DNA of 64,000 nt from Erythrobacter sp. WG (GCF_026586795.1 NZ_JAPFGY010000010.1:1-64000), one strand, 5' to 3'; positions 16,853 through 25,680 are shown, numbered from the stretch's first letter. The notes: generated by a model from the letters alone, not told the origin. Program-made: numbers and translations.

Positions 16853-16907
16853 GATCCGGCCGCGCCCTCGCGCGAGTTCGGCCGGCATCCTTCACAAAGG
16901 ACTTTAG

Positions 16908-18077
16908 ATGACCGCCTCGATCACCTTCTTCCCCGTCGATAATGGCGACATGACCTTGCTGACCTTCGATAACGATCAGACACTGCTGATCGATATGCAT
17001 GTCCGCAAGGCTGCCGACAACGCCGACGACGATACGCCTGACGTCATGGCCGATTTGCGCAGCCGGTTGAAGCGCGACGCAAAGGGCCGGATGTTCGTCG
17101 ATGGCTTCCTGCTCAGCCATCCCGACAAGGACCATATCGGCGGACTTGAAACACATTTCCACCTCGGCCCGCCCGACGAGTGGAAGAAGGACGACGACAA
17201 AATCCTCATCCGCGAGATGTGGTCTTCGCCAGTCGTGTTCCGCCGAGCCAGCAAGACGCATACGCTCTGTGATGATGCCAAGGCATGGGCGAAGGAAGCG
17301 CGGCGCCGCGTTGCGCTGTATCGCGAGAAGGGCACCGCAACGATCGAAGGCGATCGCATCCAGATCATGGGTGAGGATGAGGACGGCAAGACTGATGACA
17401 TTCTTGCCATCGTGGTCAAGGCTGACGAACTGGTCACCAAGCTCAACCGCGTCGCGGCCGACACGTTCGAAGCCGGCCTCTTCGCACCCTTACCGCAGGG
17501 CGACGACGAGGAACTCGACGAGTTGCTCGCAAAAAATCGCTCGTCCGTGATCTTGCGCTTTTCCATCCGCGGCGGCGGCATCCCCGATAAGTGCCGCTTC
17601 CTCACTGGCGGCGATGCCGAAGTGGCGATCTGGGAGCGGCTGTGGAATAAGCACGGCGGCGATCGAGCCGACTGGCTGAGCTACGACATTCTCCAGGCGC
17701 CCCATCATTGCTCGTGGCATAGCCTGAGCTACGACAGCTACTCGGACTGTGGCGAAGACGCTGAAGTGTGCGAAGGGGCACGCAGCGCCCTTGCGCAGAT
17801 TCGCAAGGGGGCGATCATCGTAGCTAGCTCGAAAACGATCGATCCCGAGGATGCGGATCCACCCAGCGACCGGGCGAAGCGCGAATATATCTCGATCGTT
17901 GACGATGCGGCTGATCGCTTCCTCTGCGTGGCCGACGTCTGGAACGACGAGCAGCGGGCGCTGCAATATGATATCACCTCCAGCGGCGTTACCAAAACGG
18001 TCAAGACTGCTGCGAAGGCGGCGGTCGCCGCCCTCGGGATCGGCGCCACTGCCTCCCAGGCGCGTGCTCACGGGTGA
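16908..18077 (+). CDS. Metallo-beta-lactamase-fold protein of the Ub-like locus
   Basis: A 389-aa MBL-fold hydrolase of the ComEC-like type. Metal-site signatures are SHPDKDHIGG (His71, Asp73, Asp75, His76, with Asp replacing the second His of HxHxDH), TGGDA (Asp236) and APHHCSWHS at 264-272. There is no signal peptide or membrane segment, so it is cytoplasmic. The last 30 residues are an Ala-rich tail ending QARAHG. Its stop overlaps the E2-E1-JAB start (GTGA). MBL-fold proteins have been noted beside E2-E1-JAB genes in surveys of prokaryotic ubiquitin-like systems. It may be the nuclease/hydrolase effector, and the Gly-ending tail could be a conjugation site. Function is inference. Confidence 0.8.
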   Translation: MTASITFFPVDNGDMTLLTFDNDQTLLIDMHVRKAADNADDDTPDVMADLRSRLKRDAKGRMFVDGFLLSHPDKDHIGGLETHFHLGPPDEWKKDDDKILIREMWSSPVVFRRASKTHTLCDDAKAWAKEARRRVALYREKGTATIEGDRIQIMGEDEDGKTDDILAIVVKADELVTKLNRVAADTFEAGLFAPLPQGDDEELDELLAKNRSSVILRFSIRGGGIPDKCRFLTGGDAEVAIWERLWNKHGGDRADWLSYDILQAPHHCSWHSLSYDSYSDCGEDAEVCEGARSALAQIRKGAIIVASSKTIDPEDADPPSDRAKREYISIVDDAADRFLCVADVWNDEQRALQYDITSSGVTKTVKTAAKAAVAALGIGATASQARAHG

Positions 18078-20350
18078 GCATGGCCGAAACGATCTCGGGT
18101 GACCCGGCCGAGCATCTGCTTCGGGTCGCCCTCGCCCATCCCGAGTGCGTGGGCGGCGCCCTGCTGAATCCTACGGCCGGCCAGCGTCGCATCCGGCTCG
18201 ACATGAATGTCGAGATGCCGTTGCACATGAAGGCGGACGGCATGAGCGCCAGCGGTGTGCGGACATGCGAGCCCGTCGAGGTCGAGATCCCGGACCGATA
18301 CCCTTGGCGATCGCCGCGCTTCTCTTTGCGGGAGGATTTCCCACGCAACTTTCCGCATCTGATGCCCTTCTCCGAACGGCCGCGGCCGTGCCTGGTCGAC
18401 GGCGATCAGGACGAGTATTTCCTTCAGTTCGGCCTAGTCGAATATGGCGTGTTCCATCTCGTGGGGCAGCTGGCGGCGTGGCTGCGCAAGGCGGCGATCG
18501 GCAACCTGATTGACCCGCAGCAAGGTTGGGAGCCGATGCTGCGCCGCGACCTGCGGCACGTCGTCGAGTGCGACGCGGACCAAGCGCGCGCTGTCGTCAA
18601 CAAGCAAGGCGGCTGGGTCGCTTGGCGGGCTCACTTTATCCGGTGCGGCGCCGAGAACGGGACGCTCAGCGTGGGCGCGGAAGCGTGGGTGTCCAGCAAA
18701 GGCGAGCGAACCCCACTGATGCGCAAGCAGGGAGACCAGAGCTTCACCTATCGACGGATCAGCGACGACGCCGCAAGCGGCAATACGGTCATAGGGATCA
18801 TCTGGCCGGACAAACGCCCTGATGGCAGACCGTTCATCAGCGAGTCGTATATGCCTGAAACGATCCGAACTTTGGGTGATCTACAGGCGAGGGCTACAGA
18901 GCTGGGCTGTGGGCGAGGCTTGGCGACGTTCCTCTCCAACCTCGAGCGTTGCTTCGCGGGCATGGTTTGTCCCGTTCCGGTGCCGGTCGCCGTGGTGCTG
19001 TGCGTGCGCCGCCCGGTGCGCCTCATCGGTGCCCTGTCCGACATCGAGTTGCTGCCCTACGTGTTCGAGATCCGCGCGAACGAGAAAAGAACCTCCCTAT
19101 TCGTTGAAGGGGAGTGCGAGCCGGTGGGACCCGCGATGCACTTTCAATCGCTGACCCAATCTCTTCTCAGGACACTCTCTGGGACCTTGGAGCGACCCAG
19201 TATCGCCTTGCTCGGCTGCGGCAGTGTCGGTTCCAAGCTTGCGTCACACGCGGCGCGGGCGGGCCAGACCGTCGCCGCCCTGTCCGACCAGGCGTCGCTT
19301 CGGCCACACAATATGGCGCGACATGCGCTCGGTCCCGATCACGTCGCCACCAATAAAGCCGAAGCGCTCGCGCACGAGCTTGCCGGATTCGGCCTGTCTC
19401 CTGCAGTCTATCGAGGGGATCTCGTGACAGGTCTCGGCAGCGAACGGGATCGAATCATTCCCAAAGGGACAGGTGCGGCGGTCAATTCCACAGCTTCGCT
19501 GGCCGTCCGGGAGGCGCTGGTCGCATCGGCCGATGCGCGGCTCAAGACGAGATTGGTCGAGGCCGCACTTTTCGGCCGCGGACGAGGTGCGTTCCTGCTG
19601 ATGGACGGGAAGGCACATAATCCGACGCACAGCGACCTCATCGCCGAGCTCTATGCGACGCTCGACGATCACCGGGCTGTCCAGTTACTGTTCGACCCTG
19701 CCGAAGGCCTGTCGGCCATCCAGATAGGACAAGGGTGCGGGTCCTTGACGATGCCCATGGAAGATGCGCGCCTCTCGGCGATGACAGCCGGCTTGTCGCT
19801 TGAGCTGGACGCGGCCTTGTCGGAAAGCAGTGCTGACGGTCTAATTGTCATCGGCGTCGGTGATCAGCGCGGTGCGTCGACGCATTGGTCGCGGTGGGCC
19901 GTACCATCATTCGAGGCTGTGCAGATTGCGGGAAGCGACGGTTGGGAATTGCGCATCTCGCAGCGCGTGGCCGATCGGATCAGGGCTGAGGCTGTGGCCT
20001 TTGGGAGTGTCGAGACCGGCGGGGTTATGATCGGCTTGACCAGCGCCCGACTCAAAACCGTTACCGTCGTTGACCTGCTTGATGCACCGGTCGACAGCAA
20101 GCGTAGCGGCAGCTTGTTCGTGCTTGGGACCAGCGGCCTACAAGCGGCAATTGAAGCGCGCCATCTCGCGAGCGGCCAGACTTTGTTCGATGTTGGCACC
20201 TGGCACAGCCATTTGGCAGATGCCGGACCATCGCCAACCGACTGGCAGACGGCCGCCGACCTCGCCGTCGAGCGGGCGCCACCATCGGTCCTGCTGATCG
20301 CGACGCCAAAGCGCTTCTTCGCGCTGATGTCCCAAGAGAAAGCAGGATGA
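18074..20350 (+). CDS. E2-E1-JAB triple-fusion ubiquitin-like conjugation enzyme
   Basis: A 758-aa cytoplasmic fusion. Residues 40-145 form an E2-like domain with catalytic-Cys candidate Cys106 in RPRPCLVDG after the YP-x2-P and FPH signatures. Residues 375-600 are an E1/ThiF-like adenylation domain: GCGSVG at 381-386, Asp405, Asn413, Arg416 and Lys428, with Cys555 as candidate thioester Cys. Residues 625-750 are a JAB/MPN metalloprotease with Glu647, His711, His713, Ser720 and Asp723, so the peptidase looks active. The fused enzymes would activate, transfer and cleave a modifier, as Cap2 and Cap3 do in CBASS. The start is GTG at 18074 overlapping the previous stop, or ATG at 18080. The modifier and its target are not evident. 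Confidence 0.85.
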   Translation: MSMAETISGDPAEHLLRVALAHPECVGGALLNPTAGQRRIRLDMNVEMPLHMKADGMSASGVRTCEPVEVEIPDRYPWRSPRFSLREDFPRNFPHLMPFSERPRPCLVDGDQDEYFLQFGLVEYGVFHLVGQLAAWLRKAAIGNLIDPQQGWEPMLRRDLRHVVECDADQARAVVNKQGGWVAWRAHFIRCGAENGTLSVGAEAWVSSKGERTPLMRKQGDQSFTYRRISDDAASGNTVIGIIWPDKRPDGRPFISESYMPETIRTLGDLQARATELGCGRGLATFLSNLERCFAGMVCPVPVPVAVVLCVRRPVRLIGALSDIELLPYVFEIRANEKRTSLFVEGECEPVGPAMHFQSLTQSLLRTLSGTLERPSIALLGCGSVGSKLASHAARAGQTVAALSDQASLRPHNMARHALGPDHVATNKAEALAHELAGFGLSPAVYRGDLVTGLGSERDRIIPKGTGAAVNSTASLAVREALVASADARLKTRLVEAALFGRGRGAFLLMDGKAHNPTHSDLIAELYATLDDHRAVQLLFDPAEGLSAIQIGQGCGSLTMPMEDARLSAMTAGLSLELDAALSESSADGLIVIGVGDQRGASTHWSRWAVPSFEAVQIAGSDGWELRISQRVADRIRAEAVAFGSVETGGVMIGLTSARLKTVTVVDLLDAPVDSKRSGSLFVLGTSGLQAAIEARHLASGQTLFDVGTWHSHLADAGPSPTDWQTAADLAVERAPPSVLLIATPKRFFALMSQEKAG

Positions 20351-21012
20351 TGGCTGACGGAAAAACGCTGAAGGAGCAGAATGCCGGGCTGATCCGCGCG
20401 GCGATGATCGGGCATATGGTAGCGTTCGCTTGGGTTGCCGGCGAGCCGCTCCGGCTCCTGAAAATGGATGGACCGTCGTTGGCGAGCCGCCTTGAGGCGC
20501 TGGCAGCGCCGGGGACGGCCGCCTTGGGACTGATCGTGATTGCTTCACTGATCCTGCTGGGCATAATCAATCCGAACTGGCGGGATCGCCTCATCTACTG
20601 GCGCTGGCGCAATCCTCTTCCGGGCTGTCGGGCGTTCACTCAGATCGGTCCGGCGAGCAGCCACGTCGATATGCAGCGATTGGCTGAAGAATTTGGGCCA
20701 CTGCCGACTGATGGCGCGGAGCAGAACCGGCTCTTCTATCGAATCTACCGCAACTTTCGGGACGAAGTGGGGGTGCTCGACGCGCACGGCAGGTATCTCG
20801 CGGCCCGTGACATCGGCACGATCAGCGCTTCAGTGATGCTGTTCCTGCCGTGGCTCGCTTGGTGGGCATCAGGCGAGACCGGGCGTGCGATTGTTTATGG
20901 CTTAGCGCTCATTGCGATCTATGCCTTCTGTGCTCTGGCAGCGCAGAACTACGGTTTTCGGATGGTGCAACACGTCCTGGCGTTGGCCTCGGCTGGCAGC
21001 CGCTCAGTGTAG
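20347..21012 (+). CDS. Four-helix membrane protein, candidate effector
   Basis: A 221-aa protein with two hydrophobic hairpins: segments near residues 17-33 and 57-75, a soluble middle of about 80 residues, then segments near 158-174 and 180-200. It overlaps the E2-E1-JAB stop by ATGA, so it is part of the same operon. Terminal membrane genes in bacterial immune operons are often pore-forming effectors that kill or arrest the infected cell; an anchor for the conjugation machinery is another option. No named domain is recognised. Confidence 0.65.
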   Translation: MMADGKTLKEQNAGLIRAAMIGHMVAFAWVAGEPLRLLKMDGPSLASRLEALAAPGTAALGLIVIASLILLGIINPNWRDRLIYWRWRNPLPGCRAFTQIGPASSHVDMQRLAEEFGPLPTDGAEQNRLFYRIYRNFRDEVGVLDAHGRYLAARDIGTISASVMLFLPWLAWWASGETGRAIVYGLALIAIYAFCALAAQNYGFRMVQHVLALASAGSRSV

Positions 21013-21049
21013 CGATTTGCCCCTCCGGCATCTCAAGGCTACCTAGGAC

Positions 21050-21187
21050 ATGACCCAGCCGCCGCACTATGTGCCTGGAGCCATAGTGGACCTATGTGCA
21101 CAGGCTGCCGATCCGCTAGACGTCGACGATGGTGCCTACTGGTTCATCACGGACCGAGGGCGAGCCGCGCTCAGCCCACAGGCCTGA
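21050..21187 (+). CDS. Possible 45-aa protein at operon end
   Basis: A short frame 37 bases after the membrane gene, with a weak CTAGGA site before the ATG. The C-terminal stretch AYWFITDRGRAAL looks protein-like. It may be a fifth small gene of the defence operon or chance. Of the 357 bases between the membrane gene and parB, the rest (21188-21311) shows nothing recognisable. Confidence 0.3.
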   Translation: MTQPPHYVPGAIVDLCAQAADPLDVDDGAYWFITDRGRAALSPQA

Positions 21188-21311
21188 GCTGCCACTATGT
21201 TTAGCTGCTGAACGGAACAGTGCAAAGGCTCAGCATCATCTTCAGTCAAGGCAACCCAAGGCTTCAGAGCATGGACAGCGGGGCAATCGCCCTAGCAACA
21301 AATCGAGAAAT

Positions 21312-21340
21312 GGCGGCCTGTCCAAGAAGAACAGGCCGCC
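21312..21340 (-). terminator. Terminator hairpin after parB-like gene
   Basis: Perfect 10-bp arms GGCGGCCTGT/ACAGGCCGCC with a 9-base loop sit 30 bases beyond the stop of the reverse-strand parB-like gene. On the reverse strand they are followed by ATTTCTC, a weak T-tract. The hairpin may also end the forward defence operon, since the two converge here. Confidence 0.65.
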
Positions 21341-21369
21341 AGCCGAAAGAGCACTACCTGTCAAGAGGG

Positions 21370-23337
21370 TCAGGCTGCTTCTTCGGTCACCTCATCGACC
21401 GCCGAATTCAAAATGTCGGCATCGGCCATCGTCGCCGCTTCGGAAGGAGCAGCGAATTTCATCAGGTCCGGGACCCAAGCGAGGGCACGCTCCTTGCTCC
21501 CCGCCTCGCCGATGAAGTTCCCCGAGAAGATCCGTTCGGCCGCGCTTGCGAGTTCGGACTTCTTCGAACCGGCATAGCGGGTCACCAGGTCCGGCCCGCC
21601 GACAGCGTCGAGCGCCTCCAGGATGCGCGCCTTCGGCACACGGTCGAAATAGTTCGCTGCGGTCGGCCGCCACCAATGCGCAGTTTCGATTTCGAGCAGA
21701 GAAGCAAGGGTCTCGTGGAGCGGAACAGAGCGCTCGCGCCCGAAGGCGAGGCTTGCGATAATTGTCCGCGACACGACATGGCCGAGCCATGCTGACCGCG
21801 CTTCCTCCGACAGCGCGCGAAACTGTATGAAGCGATCGACCTCGGTTTCGCCAGAGCGCCATGTTTCATCGAGTGACCCGACGAACTCAGCTATTGCTGC
21901 AGTCGCAGGTGCATCCTTGGCCTCGAAGCCAGAGACGGGGCCCGCCGCGACGGATCCGACAAGCGTTGAGGCTCTTTTCGCGCGCCAGTCATGCTGGTCG
22001 GCATCGGCGAGCGTGAAGACCATGAAGTCCAAAGCAAGAGCAGGGTTTTTGGCGAGGTGGACGGCAAGGATGTCCCGCCGCTGCATGGCAAGCTCGTCAA
22101 GCAACCGCTGCGAAAGCGCACTGCTCTTGGGCTTCGCTTGTCCCTCTTCAGCGACCGCTTCGATTGCGCCTTCGCCCTCATTCGAGAGCACAACATCGGT
22201 GTAAAACTGCGGGACGAGTTGCGGTTCTCCGCTGCGGGAGAGAACGAGAAAGGCGCCGGCGTCGGGCTTCAATTCCTCGGCCAGCACGGGAGTGCGTTCG
22301 TTGAGGGCACGTATAGCCTCATCGATCACCACGAGTTCCTTCTCGGCCTTCCCGATTTCTTCTTCGTCGCTTTCCTCATCTTCCAGGATGGCGGCCACGC
22401 GATCGTAGTCGGCTTCGAGCGCGGTCAGTTCCTGTGTTTCTTGTTCGGTCAGGGGGGCGGGCTCGGAGGGTAATCTGCGCAAGCTTCCGACGAGGTCGTG
22501 TCCGACGTAGTTGGAAAGTGTCGGCCGGACCCATCCAATCCCTAGTTCATTCGCCGTTCGGGCTGCGGCTTCTTCCATCGCCGCATGAGCCAGGTTCTCG
22601 AGCAGGCCGACGTCGATCCAGCTTTCGCTGGCATCATCATCGAAGAGCTCACGCTCGATGCGGCCCCCGGTGGCCAGGTAGGTGTCACGGCCGACAAGGA
22701 TGGCGCGCGGGTCGGAACCGCGAACAGAGGCGTCGAGCACCATGCGCCGGATTGTATCCGGCGTAATATGATACCACGCGTTCTGCAGCTCGGCGAACAC
22801 CTGTGCCTGACGATCGGTGTCGGAGATCGCGCCATAGGCTTTTGCCATGTCGAGCGTGATCTCGCCGGCTGCGAGCGCCTCGAAGATGTCAGGGGCGAGC
22901 GCAGCAAGCCGGAGCCGACCTTCGACAAAGCGGACGGTTAGGCCAAAGCGTCGTGCAACCTCTTCTGCGCTGGCACCCGCTTCGATGATCGCTGCGAAGG
23001 CCTGCGCTTCGTCTGCGGGGTTCATGGCGAGCCGCTGGAAGTTCTCTGCGAGGCTGGTTTCGCGCACTTCGCTCTCTTCGCCTTCGATCACCAGGCATGT
23101 GACCTCTTGATCGGGAGTGATTGCCCCATCAGCAGCGAGCGCTTGCAGCGCTGCTAGGCGGCGCCCGCCGGCCTCGACTTCGAATTTGCCACGCGCTGCC
23201 TTCCGAACGACGAGGTTTTGCAGCAAGCCGCGTGCAGCGATGTCAGCCTTGAGCTGTGCATCGGCTGCGGGATCGCTTGATTTGCGAACGTTGTTCGGAC
23301 TGGCGGCGAGCTTCTTGAGCGGGATTGATTGGATCAT
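21370..23337 (-). CDS. Long ParB/Spo0J-like DNA-binding protein
   Basis: A 655-aa protein. The N-terminal 110 residues are a ParB/Srx-type domain with GGRRLAAL at 57-64 and ETSLAENFQR around 93-102. A helix-turn-helix region follows (SAEEVARRFGLTVRFVEGRL). The long C-terminal region (200-655) is acidic and helical and is absent from the usual 300-aa ParB. Such long ParB proteins are typical of conjugative plasmids and ICEs of Sphingomonadales, without an adjacent ParA. It could promote element maintenance or act as a CTP-dependent regulator. A leader hairpin (23363-23380) and CAGGAGA site precede it. Confidence 0.82.
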   Translation of the reverse strand: MIQSIPLKKLAASPNNVRKSSDPAADAQLKADIAARGLLQNLVVRKAARGKFEVEAGGRRLAALQALAADGAITPDQEVTCLVIEGEESEVRETSLAENFQRLAMNPADEAQAFAAIIEAGASAEEVARRFGLTVRFVEGRLRLAALAPDIFEALAAGEITLDMAKAYGAISDTDRQAQVFAELQNAWYHITPDTIRRMVLDASVRGSDPRAILVGRDTYLATGGRIERELFDDDASESWIDVGLLENLAHAAMEEAAARTANELGIGWVRPTLSNYVGHDLVGSLRRLPSEPAPLTEQETQELTALEADYDRVAAILEDEESDEEEIGKAEKELVVIDEAIRALNERTPVLAEELKPDAGAFLVLSRSGEPQLVPQFYTDVVLSNEGEGAIEAVAEEGQAKPKSSALSQRLLDELAMQRRDILAVHLAKNPALALDFMVFTLADADQHDWRAKRASTLVGSVAAGPVSGFEAKDAPATAAIAEFVGSLDETWRSGETEVDRFIQFRALSEEARSAWLGHVVSRTIIASLAFGRERSVPLHETLASLLEIETAHWWRPTAANYFDRVPKARILEALDAVGGPDLVTRYAGSKKSELASAAERIFSGNFIGEAGSKERALAWVPDLMKFAAPSEAATMADADILNSAVDEVTEEAA

Positions 23338-23362
23338 GGGTAGTCTCCTGATGCGGTTTAAA

Positions 23363-23380
23363 GCTCACGGGCCTGTGAGC
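23363..23380 (-). promoter_or_regulatory. Leader hairpin of the parB-like gene
   Basis: Perfect 6-bp arms GCTCAC/GTGAGC with a 6-base loop are flanked by GCGG and CGC that can extend the stem. The hairpin lies some 20 bases upstream of the ribosome-binding site. Confidence 0.4.
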
Positions 23381-23406
23381 CGCACATCAAGAAGCCCTCT
23401 CTCCTC

Positions 23407-24321
23407 TCATTGCGTCGCTTTGCGGCGCAGCCACTCCTGCAACTCATCATTCCAGTCGCTGCCGGCAGCCGACGGTCTTCGGATACGAACGATCCGCCCT
23501 TCAGCGGCGTATGCGGCCACGCCACGTTCCCTGGCGAGGTTTCCGCCATCGTCGTGGTCAACGAAGAGGTGCAATTCGGTCACGCTCTCAGGAATGGCGA
23601 CAAGGCCGAAGCGCTCGTTCCCGAGGGTCGCCCAGGTCGGGACGCCGGTCAGCGCATAAGCCGCCATCGCGCTCTCGATGCCCTCCGCGAGCCCCAACTG
23701 GCCGTTGATAGGAGCGAACAGGCGAACTGCGGCCGCGCCCAAGGTTCCGAGCGCCCGCTTGGGTTTGGCGAAGGCGGCTTTGCCGCTCAGATCCTGTGCC
23801 AGAAACGTGCGGTGGATCGCGATTGGGCCTTCGTCGAGACTGACTGCGGCAATGAGGGCCGGAATAAACCGCGTCTGGCCCTTCGGTCCGAGCGGAGTGC
23901 GCGAATGAAAACGCAGTGCCGGAGAAGCAGCCAGGATACCGCGACCTTCAAGGTAGGTCTTGGCTGGGCTCCCAGGCAGGGGCGTGGCCTCCCGCCAAAT
24001 GTTGAGCGCTGCCATTGATGATCTGCGTACACTGCTCGAGGGAGGCGCAACTGGCTCTGAACCCCCTGCGAAGAGGGCTGGTGCATCGACGCCTTCCCTT
24101 GCGAGAGCCGCGAGCACGCTCTGCTGGTCACAGCCGGCGAAGCAGTGAAACAGGATTGCCTTTCGGCCGAGGGTCACCCCAAGCGAGGGGGTTCGATCAT
24201 CATGGGCCGGACAACATGCCATGCCCTTCGTACCGCACCATTTGCCGCCGCGGCTTTCACAGATGCGGCGAGCGGTGTCGGCAAGAGAGTGGCCATGATC
24301 GGTTTGCAAGGGGATGGACAA
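23407..24321 (-). CDS. Toprim-domain primase-like protein
   Basis: A 304-aa DNA primase-like protein. The N-terminus carries a zinc-binding CHC2-like region (CPAHDDRTPSLGV, then FHCFAGC). The C-terminal part is a Toprim domain with LAEGIESAMAA (catalytic Glu) and the acidic LFVDHDDGG motif. It probably makes primers on the single strand entering the recipient or during element replication. The start is TTG at 24321, with GAGGAG about seven bases upstream; no better ATG exists. It is about 70 bases upstream of the parB-like gene on the same strand. Confidence 0.8.
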   Translation of the reverse strand: MSIPLQTDHGHSLADTARRICESRGGKWCGTKGMACCPAHDDRTPSLGVTLGRKAILFHCFAGCDQQSVLAALAREGVDAPALFAGGSEPVAPPSSSVRRSSMAALNIWREATPLPGSPAKTYLEGRGILAASPALRFHSRTPLGPKGQTRFIPALIAAVSLDEGPIAIHRTFLAQDLSGKAAFAKPKRALGTLGAAAVRLFAPINGQLGLAEGIESAMAAYALTGVPTWATLGNERFGLVAIPESVTELHLFVDHDDGGNLARERGVAAYAAEGRIVRIRRPSAAGSDWNDELQEWLRRKATQ

Positions 24322-24455
24322 GATAGGCTCCTCAGCACGCCAAGTTGCCCCCTCGATTGCGATCCTCTCCTCTACCTGCAGTCCAGCGCACGCTTTCCTA
24401 CAGCCACATGTTCATCATATGTTCTCATACGAGTCGTGGCAAGAGGACACATCCG

Positions 24456-25055
24456 GTGATCAAAGGCGTACCTCACATCAAGGCGATCATCGTCTGCCTT
24501 GGAGCGACAGCCCCATTTTCGGCGCAGTCCTTGGCAAATGAGTTCGTTCTCTACCAACATGCCACGCCCAGGATTGAGCCCGAGCTGACCGCTCCGCCAC
24601 CGGGCCTGCCCCCGATTGGGCTGTCACCGGCACGAGTTCTCGTTCGGAGCGATGTATCCTATCGCGAGAACCTTTACGCCCGCGCGATCTCCGACGCTGA
24701 GCGGCGGTATCAGCTCCCTGATAATTTGCTACGCGCCTTGATCTGGGCGGAGTCGCGGTTTGACCCGATGGCTGTCAGCCGAGCGGGGGCAGCAGGGCTC
24801 GCGCAACTGATGCCAGGGACTGCGCGCGAACTCGGTGTCATGAACCGTCATGACCCTATGGCTTCGATCGATGGCGGAGCGCGATACTTGCGGCAAATGC
24901 TGGACCGGTTTGAGGCCGTCCATCTTGCGCTTGCTGCGTATAATGCTGGGCCCGGCGCGGTATCCAAAGCGCGCGGGATACCGAGGAATGGCGAGACACC
25001 CGAGTATGTTCGCGCGGTTCTCGACAGATGGCGCTCGATTGCCGCATGGCGTTGA
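24456..25055 (+). CDS. Secreted lytic transglycosylase (SLT family)
   Basis: A 199-aa periplasmic muramidase. It has a signal peptide (VIKGVPHIKAIIVCLGATAPFSAQSLA region, cleaved near residue 22) and an SLT domain with ALIWAESRFDP (catalytic Glu), GAAGLAQLMPGTA and ALAAYNAGPGAV. Such enzymes open the peptidoglycan locally for a type IV secretion channel (VirB1-like). The GTG at 24456, preceded by AGAGG, places the signal peptide at the N-terminus; upstream codons to 24345 are unlikely to be translated. It is divergent from the primase gene. Confidence 0.82.
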   Translation: MIKGVPHIKAIIVCLGATAPFSAQSLANEFVLYQHATPRIEPELTAPPPGLPPIGLSPARVLVRSDVSYRENLYARAISDAERRYQLPDNLLRALIWAESRFDPMAVSRAGAAGLAQLMPGTARELGVMNRHDPMASIDGGARYLRQMLDRFEAVHLALAAYNAGPGAVSKARGIPRNGETPEYVRAVLDRWRSIAAWR

Positions 25056-25194
25056 CGCGCATGGGAATTTTTTCCTACTCGCTTTCCCTGCCACTCTTTT
25101 GCGATAAACCTCAGACTGGCGGGAGAAGTCACGCGGCCCACTTCCTGAAGCGAAGCGCCGATCACATCGGGGGCAAATCAATCTGCGAAAGGGA

Positions 25195-25680
25195 ATGCTC
25201 TTGGGTTTGGGCTTGTTTTCGATCCTCGCTACGGCAGGTGCCTTGGCGATTAATTGGTTTGGACCGGTTACCGAGCCCGCTGCGCTGAGCCTCCAGGCGT
25301 CTGAGGCGCGCCCAACGCTCATCAAAGCGGGGGCTTCTGCTCAATTCAGCATATGCGGCTCGGTCAGGCGGACCTGCGTGGTGGATGGCGACACCTTTTG
25401 GCTCGATGGGGTCAAGATCCGCATCGCCGACATCGACACACCTGAGATCGGCCAGCCCCAGTGCGACCGCGAGTATCAGCTCGGGATGAAGGCAACCTAT
25501 CGCCTAGTCGAATTGCTCAATGTCGGACCCTTCGAGCTCCGGACGATTGGCGGCCGCGATGAAGACCGGTTTGGTCGAAAGCTTCGAGTGGTGATCCGTG
25601 GCGGCCGATCGCTGGGCGACCAGCTCGTCAGTGAAGGCCTTGCCCGAACTTGGTCGGGACGGCGCGAGCCGTGGTGCTAA
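25195..25680 (+). CDS. Thermonuclease-like (SNase) protein
   Basis: A 161-aa staphylococcal-nuclease-type protein with an N-terminal hydrophobic anchor or signal (residues 2-20). The SNase fold is shown by VVDGDTFWLDGVKIRIADIDTPE, then DRFGRKLRVV and LVSEGLA. It is exported or membrane-anchored on the outer face. Such genes are common in conjugative elements of Sphingomonadales. The role is unclear: it may degrade extracellular DNA or modify surface exclusion. The ATG at 25195 is supported by AAGGG, although spacing is short. Confidence 0.78.
   Translation: MLLGLGLFSILATAGALAINWFGPVTEPAALSLQASEARPTLIKAGASAQFSICGSVRRTCVVDGDTFWLDGVKIRIADIDTPEIGQPQCDREYQLGMKATYRLVELLNVGPFELRTIGGRDEDRFGRKLRVVIRGGRSLGDQLVSEGLARTWSGRREPWC

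Noticed and set aside
14913-21012. Calling the locus a standard type II CBASS
   Set aside because: No CD-NTase of normal size or layout is present, E2-E1 and JAB are fused in one chain rather than separate Cap2 and Cap3, and an MBL-fold protein is included. The resemblance is partial, so the CBASS name would mislead.
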